In this document: positions 1 through 10,313 of the stretch, piece after piece
How the letters are laid out: each line of letters begins with the position of its first letter
How positions within the stretch are numbered: position 1 is the stretch's first letter
Assembly: GCA_951799445.1 (NCBI GenBank)
Contig: OX637294.1
Span: forward strand, 25,073,452 to 25,137,451
Source of the DNA: Pseudisothecium myosuroides
Lineage: Eukaryota > Streptophyta > Bryopsida > Hypnales > Lembophyllaceae
DNA: 64,000 bases
Reading direction: 5' to 3'
Notes under the pieces: model-generated
What the model saw: only the letters and a program-made list of their open reading frames with translations
Told to the model about the DNA's origin: nothing
Database searches by the model: none
Program-made: the position numbers and the translations under genes

Positions 1-2549
1 AAATAGTATAATTTTTTAATCAATTTATTTATTTTTGACAAATTCTTGATTTAATCTTTAAAAAAAATTAAACATTCAATTCCAAAAATAGATTTCATAG
101 GACCTTCAATGTGAATAATATAAACACTTTTTGTTCTATCACAATCATCATTTGGATTAATTTTTATATTAAAAAAGACGTTCACATGTTTTTACTTCTG
201 AATATTATAGAAAATGAAAAAATATTAAAATTATAGCAAAAGAGTCCTTTTTAACTCTCTCTTATGAATATTTATACACATGATTTTTTTGAATTCAATC
301 ACAATATTATTCATTAGAAATTAGACCCCTTTTCTACCATTGAGAAACCTGACAGGTTGACATCTAAACTTCAATTGAAACTTTAGTAGATAAATTTAGA
401 TTTATCTATGAATAAAAAAATATTAGTCTTAATATGACTTGAACTACTAGTAGAAAAGGACTAAAATGACTAAATTTAATAGATTAGCCTTAAAAAATAA
501 TAGCTTCAAAGAAGATACATTGCAGATTTCAATGCGTCTGACCCCTTTTCTGGTACCTTTGAGTGTGATTTGACCCAGTTAGGTTAGGAACTATTGTACT
601 TGTTCATAGGTATAAGTGGTTTTCACATTACTCAAATTTACTACCAACTCTTATCTCATCAAAGCACTTGCTCTTGCAATTTATTGTGGATAAACAAATT
701 TTTTTAGTTGCGGGAGCATCTCGATTCAGTATTGATTAAGTCTCTACAAGTAGGTTTAACAAGGATTCAAGGAGCTTGTAGGAGGAAGTTTTCGAATTGA
801 AAACTTGTATAAAAGTGGATTTGCAAAGATGCAAGGGTTGTAGATTACAAATAATGAAGTAACACATCTACTGATATTGCAAATCATGGTAGAACTTCTT
901 TGTAATTACTCTAGAAACTACATAATATTCTTGTTCCTACTCCTGGCCACCTTAGATTCTACCTTGAATCTACTCCATGTACTAAACAACGTGTAATAGA
1001 ATACAACAATAGATTGTAAAGTAGCCATTACACCTTATACAAGGCAAAGTGTGAAAGTACCATAAACAATATTTTTCAATAATATTTGAAACAAAAGATT
1101 AAAAAATCCTTCTAGTATCAATTGTAGATTGATTTTTTATAAGTTCAATAGCTTCCTTTGGGTTCAAATTTTTTAGTATTACAATACTTATGGTAATTTT
1201 TTACATTATTACATTTTTTTGGTCGATTTTAAAAGGTCCATTATTCAATTAGGAAAGAAACTATTTGTGATCAAACATACATGTACCTTGTGACTATAAA
1301 ATATTTACAAAGATTTTTTTTGAAAATCTAACCATACAAATATTAAACAACAATATCACAAGAATCTACAAATATTAAGATGGATGAAAAATCCACGATT
1401 CAATGTACATGTGGGACATATTTTGCATTCATCCATTATTTAAAATTTTAATACCTTTTATATTTAGATAATATGTAGACCTTCATTGCACAATATTCAA
1501 AATAAAGACATTTTTGTTGGCAATTGGCATTGCTGGGATATGAAATATGGTAGGCATCCCAAAATGGGCCACTGACCCGAAACTGCCACCTTTATTCTAT
1601 ATAAATCTTAAAAATCAATTATGTACCTCTAAGGATGAAATTGTTTTAGAACCAAACTTTGTTCCTTCATAACTTTTGCATATGGTATCCAAATGTCAAG
1701 TTTGTTGGTAAGTCAGAACTTCCCTTCACTTGCCAACAAGAAAATATGAAAATTTGACTAGTCTAATAATAGTAATTAGGAATGTAGCAAAAAGTGATAT
1801 TTTGGGGTACCTACCTTACTTTTTCAAGACTTCTTAGAAGAAATTCTTATAGTGGCTTCCATACACTTCAAAAATTGCCATAACTAGTTGAGAAATTCGA
1901 TTTTTCAATAAATTTTGGACATATTGAATTATAATTAATACACTTGTATAAAATGAATTTTAAAAATTACAATTATAATTTAAGAAAATTTAAGAAAATT
2001 TATTAGTAAGAAATCTCTTAATACAAGTAATTTTATTTTAAGATTCTTTGGTAAGTACTGGAATGAGAAATTTTTTAGAAATTTTTTTGGTAAGAATTTC
2101 ACAAATTTTGAAATTTTATCGAGTGAAATACTATTGACTAAAATATGACTCCAAATATGACTCGATAAAATTATCGATAGCTACAGTACATTCTTATAAT
2201 TCACTCCAAAGAGCTCAATAAAATCATGAAAATAAAATAAAATAAATTGTATACATATTTTTATTTCAAAATCTCCACAAATTTTTGCGGATTTTTGGAG
2301 TAAATTATATTGATTTCATTGAAAAAGATTTTAAAATTCAAAAGATTCTTTTTGAAAAATTCTACAAAGAATTGTCGTTCCACTTCGTAAAAAATCTGGA
2401 ATTTTTTTTGGAAATTTTGGAATTATTTTCACTTATGAAATTTTGGAAATGGAAATGGAAAATTTCCAGAAAATTTCGTTGAAAATTTTGGAAATGGTTA
2501 AAATCTAGATTTCTTTTTACTTGTATTAAAAATCATTTCAAATGTCCTA
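1..2549. other. AT-rich intergenic repeat debris, no gene
   Basis: No reading frame here looks coding; the longest (2285-2482) is lysine/phenylalanine-rich low-complexity translation of A/T runs. The stretch around 1620-1900 and several T-runs resemble fragments of the repeat families seen elsewhere in the window (text such as GATGAAATTGTTTTAGAACC recurs in altered form near 7560). No promoter, terminal repeat or target duplication could be fixed. Confidence 0.6.
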
Positions 2550-2553
2550 TTAA

Positions 2554-3196
2554 TCCCTTAAATGCCCAAGGCCTTTTTTGAACTTCTAGGAGTTTGCTCT
2601 AAATTGAACAGAAAGCCAACATTTTGATAATTTTTATCAATATTTTTGAATTGTAACCGTACAAATTTAAACTAGACATGTTAGAGATTACATGGGAAAA
2701 GAAAATACAACAATATCACTTATGAATTGAAAGATTATAATGTTTGAACATGAGGGTGATAAAACTACTAAATTGATTTGAAGTCTTTCAATCCTCTTTT
2801 TACAGGCCAAATCTAAAAAGTTGGTCACCCAAAAAAGAGGTTAAAAGACCTAATATATATAACCCCAATCAATTTATGGCTTCTCAAAATCTACTCTAAA
2901 ATTTTTTTAAATGAATTTCTAATGTGTTTTTTCCCTCAAGATCTAGTGTATTTGAGGCTCATTTCCGAGAGCCCTCAACACTACAGAAAGTCAAGATTGC
3001 AATGGGTACCCTTGTACAAAATCTTGAATAGAAAAATTACACTCAATCATTTTCAAAATCGAATTTTGGCACTAAATCTAAACTTCAAAAAGAATAATTC
3101 AAAAATTAAAATGATTAGAAATAGCAACTTGGTTAGGTTTTATTTAACTTCAAAGTTTTGTCAACACCAAAATTTGGTGCCTTGGGCATTTAGGGG
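2554..3196 (+). mobile_element. TTAA-flanked miniature element, copy A1
   Basis: A 643-bp non-coding element lies between TTAA at 2550-2553 and TTAA at 3197-3200. Its ends are imperfect inverted repeats: TCCCTTAAATGCCCAAGG at the left and the complement of CCTTGGGCATTTAGGGG at the right. A TTAA target duplication plus termini beginning with C-runs is the signature of the piggyBac superfamily; assignment to it is inference because no transposase is present. An inverted second copy lies at 6827-8416. The 92-codon frame at 2922-3200 is not coding. This copy preserves at 2907-2910 the uninterrupted TTAA into which another element has jumped in the second copy. Confidence 0.72.
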
Positions 3197-3200
3197 TTAA

Positions 3201-4149
3201 CCCTTCATCGCCAAAGGGGACAAAAAGTGTCCTCACATAGTGTAATAGTCCAATTTGAAGTGCTCTAATTTTTGCACCTAATGTTCAAATTTAATAAAAT
3301 TTGTTGTAAAAGTTGCGCATACTAGTCTAATTTGTGTGATAAAATTTTTAGATCAATCCAAGACGAGTTGAGTTTGTGAAAGCCATTTGAAGTTCACAGG
3401 TTCAATTTGAGTTCAGCACAATGCATTGTCATGGCTGCAACTTTAGGGGCTTGTATCTTTTTCATCAAATGTTCATTTTCAATAGAATTTGTTAGGTTTT
3501 GTTTCCCTTAAGATCTAGTTATTGAGGTAAAATTTTCATGTCAATCCAAGCTATTTTGAATGTTTGAGAGCAATTCGAAGTTCAAAATCCTATACTATAA
3601 TGAACTTTGGCGGCTCATAACTTCTTCATACATGGTCCATTTCCAATAATTTTGTTGTAAAAGTTGCACATATTAGTCTAGTTTTTGTGGTTAAAATTTC
3701 ATATTAATCCAAGAAGTTATGAATGACTAAGAAGCATTTTAGTAGGAGGTATGTGATTTTTTGCTACTTTTTTCACTATTTTTTAATATTTCAAATTCGT
3801 TTTGCAAATACAATGAGTCATTTGAATGATATATTTTTCACCAAAGAGTTTACATTCTGTTTTTGAATCACTTGGCAGTTTGATGTTTTTTCATTTGAGT
3901 AGGTTTAGAAATCGAATTTCACCTCCAAATGTGTTTTTAAGAAAATTTCAGCACCTTTTTCCAACACTAAAACATTATAATCTTTCAATCTATACGGTCA
4001 AATGACCCCAAATTTGTTCCACACCATCTACAACATGCACACAACAAGAGTGTTCGGTTGAGATTTTCATACCTTACTAAAATTTTGACTTTTAACACTT
4101 GCAAAGGCAGGATGCTTTTAAGCATGTTTGGACCTTAGGCAATGAAGGG
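3201..4149. mobile_element. TTAA-flanked miniature element E
   Basis: A 949-bp non-coding element whose left TTAA (3197-3200) is shared with the right end of copy A1 and whose right TTAA is at 4150-4153. Ends are inverted repeats, CCCTTCATCGCC at the left and GGCAATGAAGGG at the right, with one mismatch. The interior 3255-3735 holds about three diverged tandem units of roughly 170-190 bp, each containing a version of ATTTGTTGTAAAAGTTGC. No coding capacity. Confidence 0.65.
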
Positions 4150-4153
4150 TTAA

Positions 4154-4531
4154 GGTAGAAGCACCCATTGTCAACCACGACCCATAGCCAACATGTAGGG
4201 TGTTCTATTTCTACCCAAGGCTAAAAAAGCTTGGAATGTTTTTTTTCAAAGTTGGAACTAATAAGGTTATGACACATGTCCCAAAGTAATAAGCAAGAAA
4301 GTAGTTCTGGGATGATCGGAATTGGAAGAGTCTAGAGATTGACAATGGGTCATGGGTACTTTCTGGCTCCCAAAATTCACACTAATTTCAATTTTGAAAA
4401 TAAAATTATGAAAAATTTACAATCCCCATATTTCCCACCTTCATACATGCTAAAAATTTCTTGCAGCATTAACTGCTCATGGTTTGCTAAAAAATCCCTG
4501 AAGTGATCGACTATGGGTGCTTTTACCTTCA
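4154..4531. mobile_element. inverted-repeat (MITE-like) element F
   Basis: The left end GGTAGAAGCACCCATTGTC and the right end GACTATGGGTGCTTTTACC are inverted repeats with a few mismatches, enclosing about 380 bp of non-coding DNA. A second inverted pair lies inside (CCCATTGTCAACCACGACCC near 4167 against GACAATGGGTCATGGG near 4338). The left flank is TTAA and the right flank TTCA, so a decayed TTAA target duplication is possible but not shown. Confidence 0.45.
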
Positions 4532-5011
4532 CATCCACCATATACATGTGGATGAAACCCTTTGAAATAAGCTACCCGTACAGCACTGGCAATGAGGCAA
4601 TTTGGACGTGACATTAGAATATCTACCACTTCAAGGTAGACTTGCTATATTTTTAACATCAGTATATGCAAATTTGGGTTCCCCTAATCTTGTTTTTGAT
4701 TCAGGCTCGCTGAAACACAACAATAACTACCAGAAAAATCCGCTGATCTAAACTTATTATTTTTGCGAGATCGTGAATCATAGAAAAATCTCACAAATTT
4801 CAAACAATAAAAAACGAATGTGCAAAATGTGTAAGAGACAGAATTGGCAAAGAGGCAGAATCATCAACGAGCGTGTAACAAGGCTTATAATAAAAAAAAT
4901 GAACTCTGTACAATATTGGCATTCCAGTTGTTCCAATTAAGTAGTTGAAATTTAAAAAAGAGATCTCCAGAAGTTCCAGATTCTAGTTCACAAAGTTAAC
5001 ATGCTGAATGC
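4532..5011. other. 3' flank of RPL10A, including the probable 3' UTR
   Basis: Unique-looking DNA downstream of the minus-strand RPL10A stop codon. It should contain the 3' UTR and polyadenylation site; on the minus strand an A/T-rich stretch near 4880-4900 (AATAAAA-like runs in complement of 4886-4900) is compatible, but I could not pick a single signal. Confidence 0.4.
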
Positions 5012-6523
5012 CTAGTAGATACGAACAGGAGATCCCATGGTAGTCTTCAGATACAGTACACGAACCTGCGAACAAAACGAGCGGGAAGGTCAGACGACAA
5101 ATTTTCATGGACAAATTCTCCTGGAAAGTAGAATTATGCACGAACTCTTAACGGTGCTTGAATGATTGTGTGCATCAATGAAAAATTCACAAGTTGATAG
5201 AGCTTACGTTTTGCCAGTTCTTCTTCAGCAAAGACACAAGAAAGTTGACGCTCATCTGAGTATTCTGGAAGATCTGTTTCTCTTCCATCTCACAGTTCCC
5301 GATGGCTACACCCATGCACAGAACCTTCTTTAACTGGAACTTCACCATCGCCTTGGTCTCCATCATCTTAGCCTCCAGAGACTCCTGGTGCGACACAAGA
5401 GCAGGAAACTTTCCTGCCTTGTTCAATCCAGGGCCAAGCAACCTGGGAATCTGCTTGATAACAGACTCAGATGCCAAAAAAGCGTGGTATTTCTTAGCCA
5501 GTTTCTTCACCAGCTTCTTATTCTTGTTCATCTTCTTCAGGCTCTCGACATCCATGCATTCCATGCCGACCTTGTTCGCCTGCTCATGTAAAATAATAAA
5601 TTCGTCAATACGAATGAAGATGGATCATATGTGAGCATGTTCAAGTAACTATATCCAAAAGCAACCCTACTACAACTTAGCTACGATGTAGATACTAGAG
5701 ATTATTTTCTTAGGTGGCATACATGCTGAACAGAAGAGCTGGGATCGGTTTTACGAACAAGCATCAAATAATCCATGCTATAATGCGTGGGAATCGTCTA
5801 AAAATTGCGAACGAGAAAAATTAAAAGAGGTAGATCAGCTTATAAAAGGACAAATGCCGAGTTGCGTTAACCTTTGTTTCGAAATCTTGCGAACTTTCAG
5901 CAGTGCATTAGGGAGCGACATATTGTATCAAGAGGACGACTGCAAATCACAATTAAAACAATTACCTCTTCGACGTGCTGGGCATCACCGAGCATACACA
6001 CCCTCATCTTGGGACGAGGAATATGGGGCAACTTCACGGAGCCACTGAAACGTTTGTCTTTCTGGGGGTCGTAGTTCTTCAAACCAATCTGAAGTTCCAC
6101 GGTCTCCGTAAACTTGCGGTTCTTCTCCTTAGCACCCCCAACGATCTGGGAGATGGCATCCCGGAGGACATCGCTCTGAAGCTTACTGCAGCGCAGAACA
6201 CAAAATCACACTACCGTTAAACCCTAAACCCCTACATCACACGAAACCCAATGTGACCTCACCATGGAGACAAATAAAAGCATACCTTGAATATGACAAA
6301 GACGAGACGAAGCTCACCCCTCTTCAACAGAATAAACCATTAAAGAGGAGATCACTCCCCCGGATAGACACCCGGGTACCCATTTGGGGAGAGCGGCAAC
6401 ATCGCTGCTCTCCGCCCGCGGCTGGGTGAACCGCGCGACGAGAAATCCATGGAAACCAGCAACCAAGACCTCAACAGGAGAATGCGCTTTTGATGCGCCC
6501 TACGAGAGTAATACAAACCTCAT
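5012..6523 (-). CDS. RPL10A: 60S ribosomal protein L10a (uL1), four coding exons
   Basis: Encodes cytosolic ribosomal protein uL1, which binds 28S rRNA at the L1 stalk of the large subunit and helps release tRNA from the E site. Coding exons on the complement are 6519-6523, 5966-6185, 5208-5579 and 5012-5065, giving 216 codons plus TAG, the usual length of the family. Splice sites read AG/GTTTGT...GCAG/T, GAG/GTAATT...GCAG/GCG, AAC/GTAAGC...GCAG/GTT. Exon 1 is just ATG AG, so intron 1 (6186-6518) splits codon 2. Recognisable blocks are [66 protein letters not shown] and [16 protein letters not shown]. All introns are short (142-386 bp), no stop or frameshift interrupts the frame, and the gene looks functional. 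It is flanked by inverted copies of one transposable element. Confidence 0.93.
6186..6518 (-). promoter_or_regulatory. RPL10A intron 1 with telo-box
   Basis: This 333-bp leader intron splits the second codon and contains AAACCCTAA at 6219-6227 (plus-strand reading). The telo-box is an established element of plant ribosomal protein and translation-factor genes, where it occurs in promoters and first introns and supports expression in dividing cells. A role here is inferred from motif and position. Confidence 0.6.
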
Positions 6524-6822
6524 GGTTGAAGCAGAATTTAACGAACAAGACAGACGATTTCGCGAGCGCTGCGAAGGAGAAGAGGTTGGAAGAAGAACCC
6601 TAGTTGGGACTTTGTGCTCAAGCAGGCTGGAGCACGAAGCCCTAATTTTGCCTCGGTACCAGACCACACGAAACGGCGCATCCAAGGACTTGGAAATGAG
6701 GTCCAAGCCATCTAGCCTCGGTACCAGAGCACCGTTTTCCGTTGGGACAAGAAACCAAAGTGGATAATATAATATTCCAACTAAAAACTCAAAAGAAAGC
6801 CTACTTTAGCCAAATAGCCGAA
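6524..6822 (-). promoter_or_regulatory. RPL10A 5' UTR and promoter region
   Basis: The DNA upstream of the ATG at 6523 is much richer in G+C than its surroundings. On the minus strand a pyrimidine-rich tract (complement of 6569-6600, CTTCTTCCAACCTC and following) precedes the start, as is common in ribosomal protein leaders. Telo-box-like CCCTA motifs occur at about 6597-6602 and 6639-6645, and GCCTCGGTACCAGA occurs twice (about 6650 and 6716). The plus-strand frame 6384-6767 that covers this DNA has no recognisable product and is treated as a chance frame. Confidence 0.55.
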
Positions 6823-7098
6823 TTAACCCATAAATGCACAAGGCACCAAATTTTGGTGTCGCACTATAATGTGAAGTTAAATAAAACCTAACCAAATTGC
6901 TATTTTTTAATAGTTTATATTTTTGAAAAATTATTTTTGAAGTCTAATTTTAGCATCAAAATGATTGATTATGATTTTTCTATTCAAGATTTTGTGTATT
7001 CAATGCAATCTTGACTTTCCATAGTGTTGAAGGCTCTTGAAAATGAGCCTCAAATACACTAGATCTTGGAGAAAAAATCACATTAGAAATTCATTTAA

Positions 7099-8013
7099 CC
7101 CCTAAAGTTCCGAGGCCTATTTTCTGCCAAAAAACACTCAAAACTGCCATTTCTATAGCAAAGGGTAAAAAAAAAATTTAATTGTTTTTTTGTCACATCT
7201 AACCGTAGGATCTTACACCTAATTGGTATGAGAATGTGTGGAAAAAATTTCAGAATTTTTGACCGCACAGATTGCAAGATACATGCGTTTAAAGTGAAAA
7301 GAACAAGTTTTTCAGCACATTGCGGGACCAGATTTTTTGACTTTAAACATTTTCAACTTAAAATTTTTGCACTGTAGCGTTTTGAGCTTTAAATATTTAT
7401 AGTGGAGAATTGAGTTGAGAGTCTAGGAAAAAAAAAATTCAAAAAAACTTAATTATCATTCTTAAAAAAATTGTTAAGTAGAAGTAGGTACAAGATAGAA
7501 GGAAAATCTAAAATATTCATATATTTTAGATGGAATTAAAATGCACTAATCCCAAAGGTGAGATTGTTCTAGAAAGTAAACTAAACCATTCCAAAAAAAA
7601 AAATTGAAAAATTACAAAAATTGCATTCCAAAATGCATCCTACACGTTATTTTTTTCAAGAAGATGCTCTAACTGCTTGAAAAACAAGAATGTCCATAAC
7701 TTCCTCATAACAAATCCAAATGAGATGAATCAAAGCTTTCCACATAGACAAAAATATAATCTATGAGAAAAAAAATATTAAAAAAAAATCCAAAGTTTTG
7801 CAAATTTTTTTTGCTACCCCCCGTCCCCACGCATTCCAAGAAATGGCATAATTTCTCGCTTAAAGGTCCGATTTCAAATTTTTTTTCTGCCACGTACCTC
7901 TCTCAATTCTTCATGTTCACAAAAAGTTTCAAAAAATTAGGAGAAAATTTCAGCCCGTAGGTACCTGCCCCAAGTCCCATTTGTCCCCCGAAAGGACAAT
8001 GGTCCTTTAGGGG
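7099..8013 (+). mobile_element. TTAA-flanked miniature element B, nested in A2
   Basis: A 915-bp non-coding element with TTAA at 7095-7098 and 8014-8017. The left end is CCCCTAAAGTTCCGAGGCC and the right end GGACAATGGTCCTTTAGGGG. The uninterrupted equivalent site is visible in A1 at 2907-2910, so the insertion and its duplication can be read directly. Diverged relatives occur at 53097-54254, about 54840-55502 (inverted) and 57728-59230. Small frames inside (7095-7277, 7705-7960) are not coding. Confidence 0.75.
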
Positions 8014-8203
8014 TTAAAAGAATTGTAGAGTAGATTTTGACAAGCTAAAAATTGATTGGAATTATGCATGTTAAGTCATTTAACCTCATATTTTTTTGGT
8101 GACCAATTATATAGATTAGACATGTAAAAAGAGGATTGGAAGACTTCAAATCACTTTCACAGTTTTAACACCCTCATAATCAAACATTATAATCTTTCAA
8201 TCT

Positions 8204-8209
<6 letters not shown>

Positions 8210-8248
<39 letters not shown>
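8210..8248. repeat. (AT)n microsatellite
   Basis: About 19 uninterrupted AT dinucleotides inside element copy A2, absent from the matching part of A1. Confidence 0.9.
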
Positions 8249-8252
<4 letters not shown>

Positions 8253-8450
8253 TTATTTATTTTTTTAAATTTTTTCCTATGCGGTTTCTAACACGTCTAG
8301 TTTGAATTTGTATAGTTATAATTCAAAAAAATTGATACAACTTATCAAAATGTTTTTTTTTTGTTCAATTTAGAACAAATTCCTAGAATCTCAAAAAAGA
8401 CCTTGGGCATTTAGGGCACTATTCATACCTTTTGTTTTTGTTTATAATTT

Positions 8451-8945
8451 TGTTTGTTTGTTTGTTTGTTACAGTGAAATCTCCAACATTGTGCGTCCCT
8501 TGGTCACATTCTTAGTGCCATTGGAAAGCTCTTGGTGAGAAGGGGTGTATGGGGCTTTGTTTCGTGGTGTTTGGACCTATGGTGTGAAAGTTATGAATTT
8601 TTGAATTATTTTTAGTTTAAAAAAATTAGAAAATTATTTTTACTTTTATTTTGATTGTGGCAACAATACAAGGTTCACTAGCCCATATTTTAAATTAGGT
8701 TGTTTGTTTGTTTGTTTGTTTGTTATAGTGAGATTTCTCATACCATGAGTCCTCAATCGCGTTCTTTGTAGTATCGGAAAGTTCTCGGCAAAGAGGGGTG
8801 CACAGGCTTTGTTTTGAAGCGCTTGGACCTACAATGGGAAAGTTATGAATTTTTGAGTTTTTTTTAACTAAAAAAAATTAGAAAAAATTGCTTCTACTTT
8901 TGTTTTGACTATGGTAACAACACATGGCACAGTAGTTTTGTATGG
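8451..8945 (+). repeat. two diverged tandem units of about 245 bp
   Basis: Each unit begins with a (TTTG)n tract (8451-8470 and 8699-8723) followed by collinear text: ACAGTGAAATCTC / ATAGTGAGATTTC, then GGAAAGCTCTTGG / GGAAAGTTCTCGG, then AAAGTTATGAATTTTTGA in both. The units have diverged by substitutions and short indels. No coding frame. Confidence 0.75.
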
Positions 8946-9722
8946 AATTTGGATGTCAAATTAACTTCGGATTTTGGCTATGGTTTAATGGAAAAATTTA
9001 CTACCTAAATTTCAATTTCTGAATTCAAATGGATGGAAACTCCCTACTTTCATCCAAATTCTATATCAAACTTCATCCTTTGCTAACTTATAGAGTTTAA
9101 CTAGGATTTTCAAGTATGAACTAGTTTTGGACTTCCTTACACTTCTTCAATATACTACTTGATTGTCTTCAAAAGATTATTCTAACTACTATTTGATTGT
9201 CTTCAAAAGATTCTAAATTGAAATCTATTTTTTCTTAAAGACATTGGACTTCTTCTATCAATTTATTATCTTTAGATTATTTAAAGTTTTTTTCTTGAAT
9301 TCACCTATCTAAAATGCTAAGACACTTAAAGATTGAACTTCTCTAGTGAAAGTTATGAGTAGATGAAGTTTGACTGTTAAGCGGTATTTCAAACTTCAGC
9401 CACTAATTACTTCTAACTTATTCACTACTAGAAAAATTCAGTTATTCTGTTGATTTGGTCGCTTTGATTTGGATCACTTTTTTGTTGATTTGGACAATAA
9501 TCTACTTCCTGTTACTTTTTCTAAGTTTTCAATCTTCTATTTTGTTTCTAATTTTCTATTTTTTTTCCTTTCCACTAATTTTTTTCCTTCTATTGCTATT
9601 TTATTCAATTATTATAGTCTACTAGTTGATTTTGTAAGAACAATTATTCAAATTTCAAACAAAATTTGAAAATGTTACTTCCTTATCCTCTATTCAAAAG
9701 TCAATTATTGACAATCTATCTT
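8946..9722. repeat. LTR-like repeat fragment (family H), no gene
   Basis: Contains the family-H hallmark around 9356-9420 (AGATGAAGTTTGACTGTTAAG followed by CAAACTTCAGCCACTAATTAC), which recurs at 41300-41390 and, inverted, near 26760-26810 and 39340-39420. A CACTACTAG terminus-like string starts at 9423 but no matching right end was found. The frame 9469-9669 is hydrophobic low-complexity translation. Confidence 0.5.
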
Positions 9723-9985
9723 CATCACAAAATTAACAACTTGTGGTTTGTCAATAATTATCATGTGGTTATCGTTGTTTCATGAGTTTGCACTTTAATA
9801 TACAATTTACAATATCATTGCAATGCATTACTTTACAATTTATCGCATCGTTACAATGCATTACTTTCAGTTACAAGTAATGCTTTGTAATGATGCAATA
9901 AATTGTATATTAACATGCAAACTCATGAAACAACGATAACCACATGATAATTGTTGACAAACCGCAAGCTCTAAACTTTGTGATG
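9723..9985. mobile_element. foldback MITE, copy 1
   Basis: Long inverted arms make almost the whole 263 bp a hairpin: the left arm includes ATCATGTGGTTATCGTTG followed by TTTCATGAGTTTGCA, and the right arm its complement TGCAAACTCATGAAACAACG. Outer ends read CATCACAAA and TTTGTGATG. Related hairpins occur at 13894-14258 and 19826-20159. No target duplication could be fixed. Confidence 0.72.
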
Positions 9986-10139
9986 TTATATCCAAATGAC
10001 AATTCTAACATGTGATTTGTCAAAGCCAAATCCTTCTATTAATCATATCCTTTTTTCCAATAATTTATACTTGAACTTTGAACTCTATTTTTCTAATTCT
10101 CTTCTATTGTCTTGTGTCTTCTTACCTTGGATCACCACT

Positions 10140-10310
10140 CACTACAAAAAAACAATGTCCAAATTGACACGTCCTAATTGACTGAAATGTACGAAATGAC
10201 AGAATCATGTCAAAAAAATGCCCGAATTGACAGGATATTGACAGCTAAATGTCCAAATTGACAAAAAATTGACAAAGAAATGTCCAAATTGACACTGCTC
10301 CCTTGTAGTG
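10140..10310. mobile_element. CACTA-type MITE with internal short repeats
   Basis: A 171-bp element that starts CACTACAA and ends TTGTAGTG, flanked by a perfect 3-bp duplication ACT (10137-10139 and 10311-10313). CACTA termini with a 3-bp duplication define the superfamily. The interior holds at least four versions of TGTCCAAATTGACA, and the ends pair only over about 8 bp. Confidence 0.8.
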
Positions 10311-10313
10311 ACT

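Larger units (their letters stand above)
6827..8416 (-). mobile_element. TTAA-flanked miniature element, copy A2 (inverted, interrupted)
   Basis: Reverse-complement relative of copy A1. The end near 6827 reads CCCATAAATGCACAAGG after TTAA (6823-6826); the other end reads CCTTGGGCATTTAGGG at about 8401-8416, where the outer TTAA has decayed to CACT. The copy is split by element B (7099-8013) and carries an (AT)n expansion at 8210-8248. Removing B restores collinearity with A1 across the 2907-2910 TTAA. Confidence 0.68.

Noticed and set aside
437..480. CTACTAGTAG string resembling a CACTA terminus
   Set aside because: It is a short local palindrome without a second end or target duplication.
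2922..3200. Open frame of 92 codons
   Set aside because: It lies inside TTAA element A1 and is not preserved in the second copy, so it is not a conserved coding region.
5302..5634. Plus-strand open frame of 110 codons
   Set aside because: It lies antisense over RPL10A exon 3 and exists because of that exon's codon use.
6384..6767. Plus-strand open frame of 127 codons in GC-richer DNA
   Set aside because: It overlaps the RPL10A start codon, leader and promoter on the opposite strand and shows no domain.
9423..10310. CACTACTAG at 9423 paired with TTGTAGTG at 10303 as one large CACTA element
   Set aside because: The 10303 end pairs better with 10140, with a perfect ACT duplication; no duplication joins 9423 with 10310.
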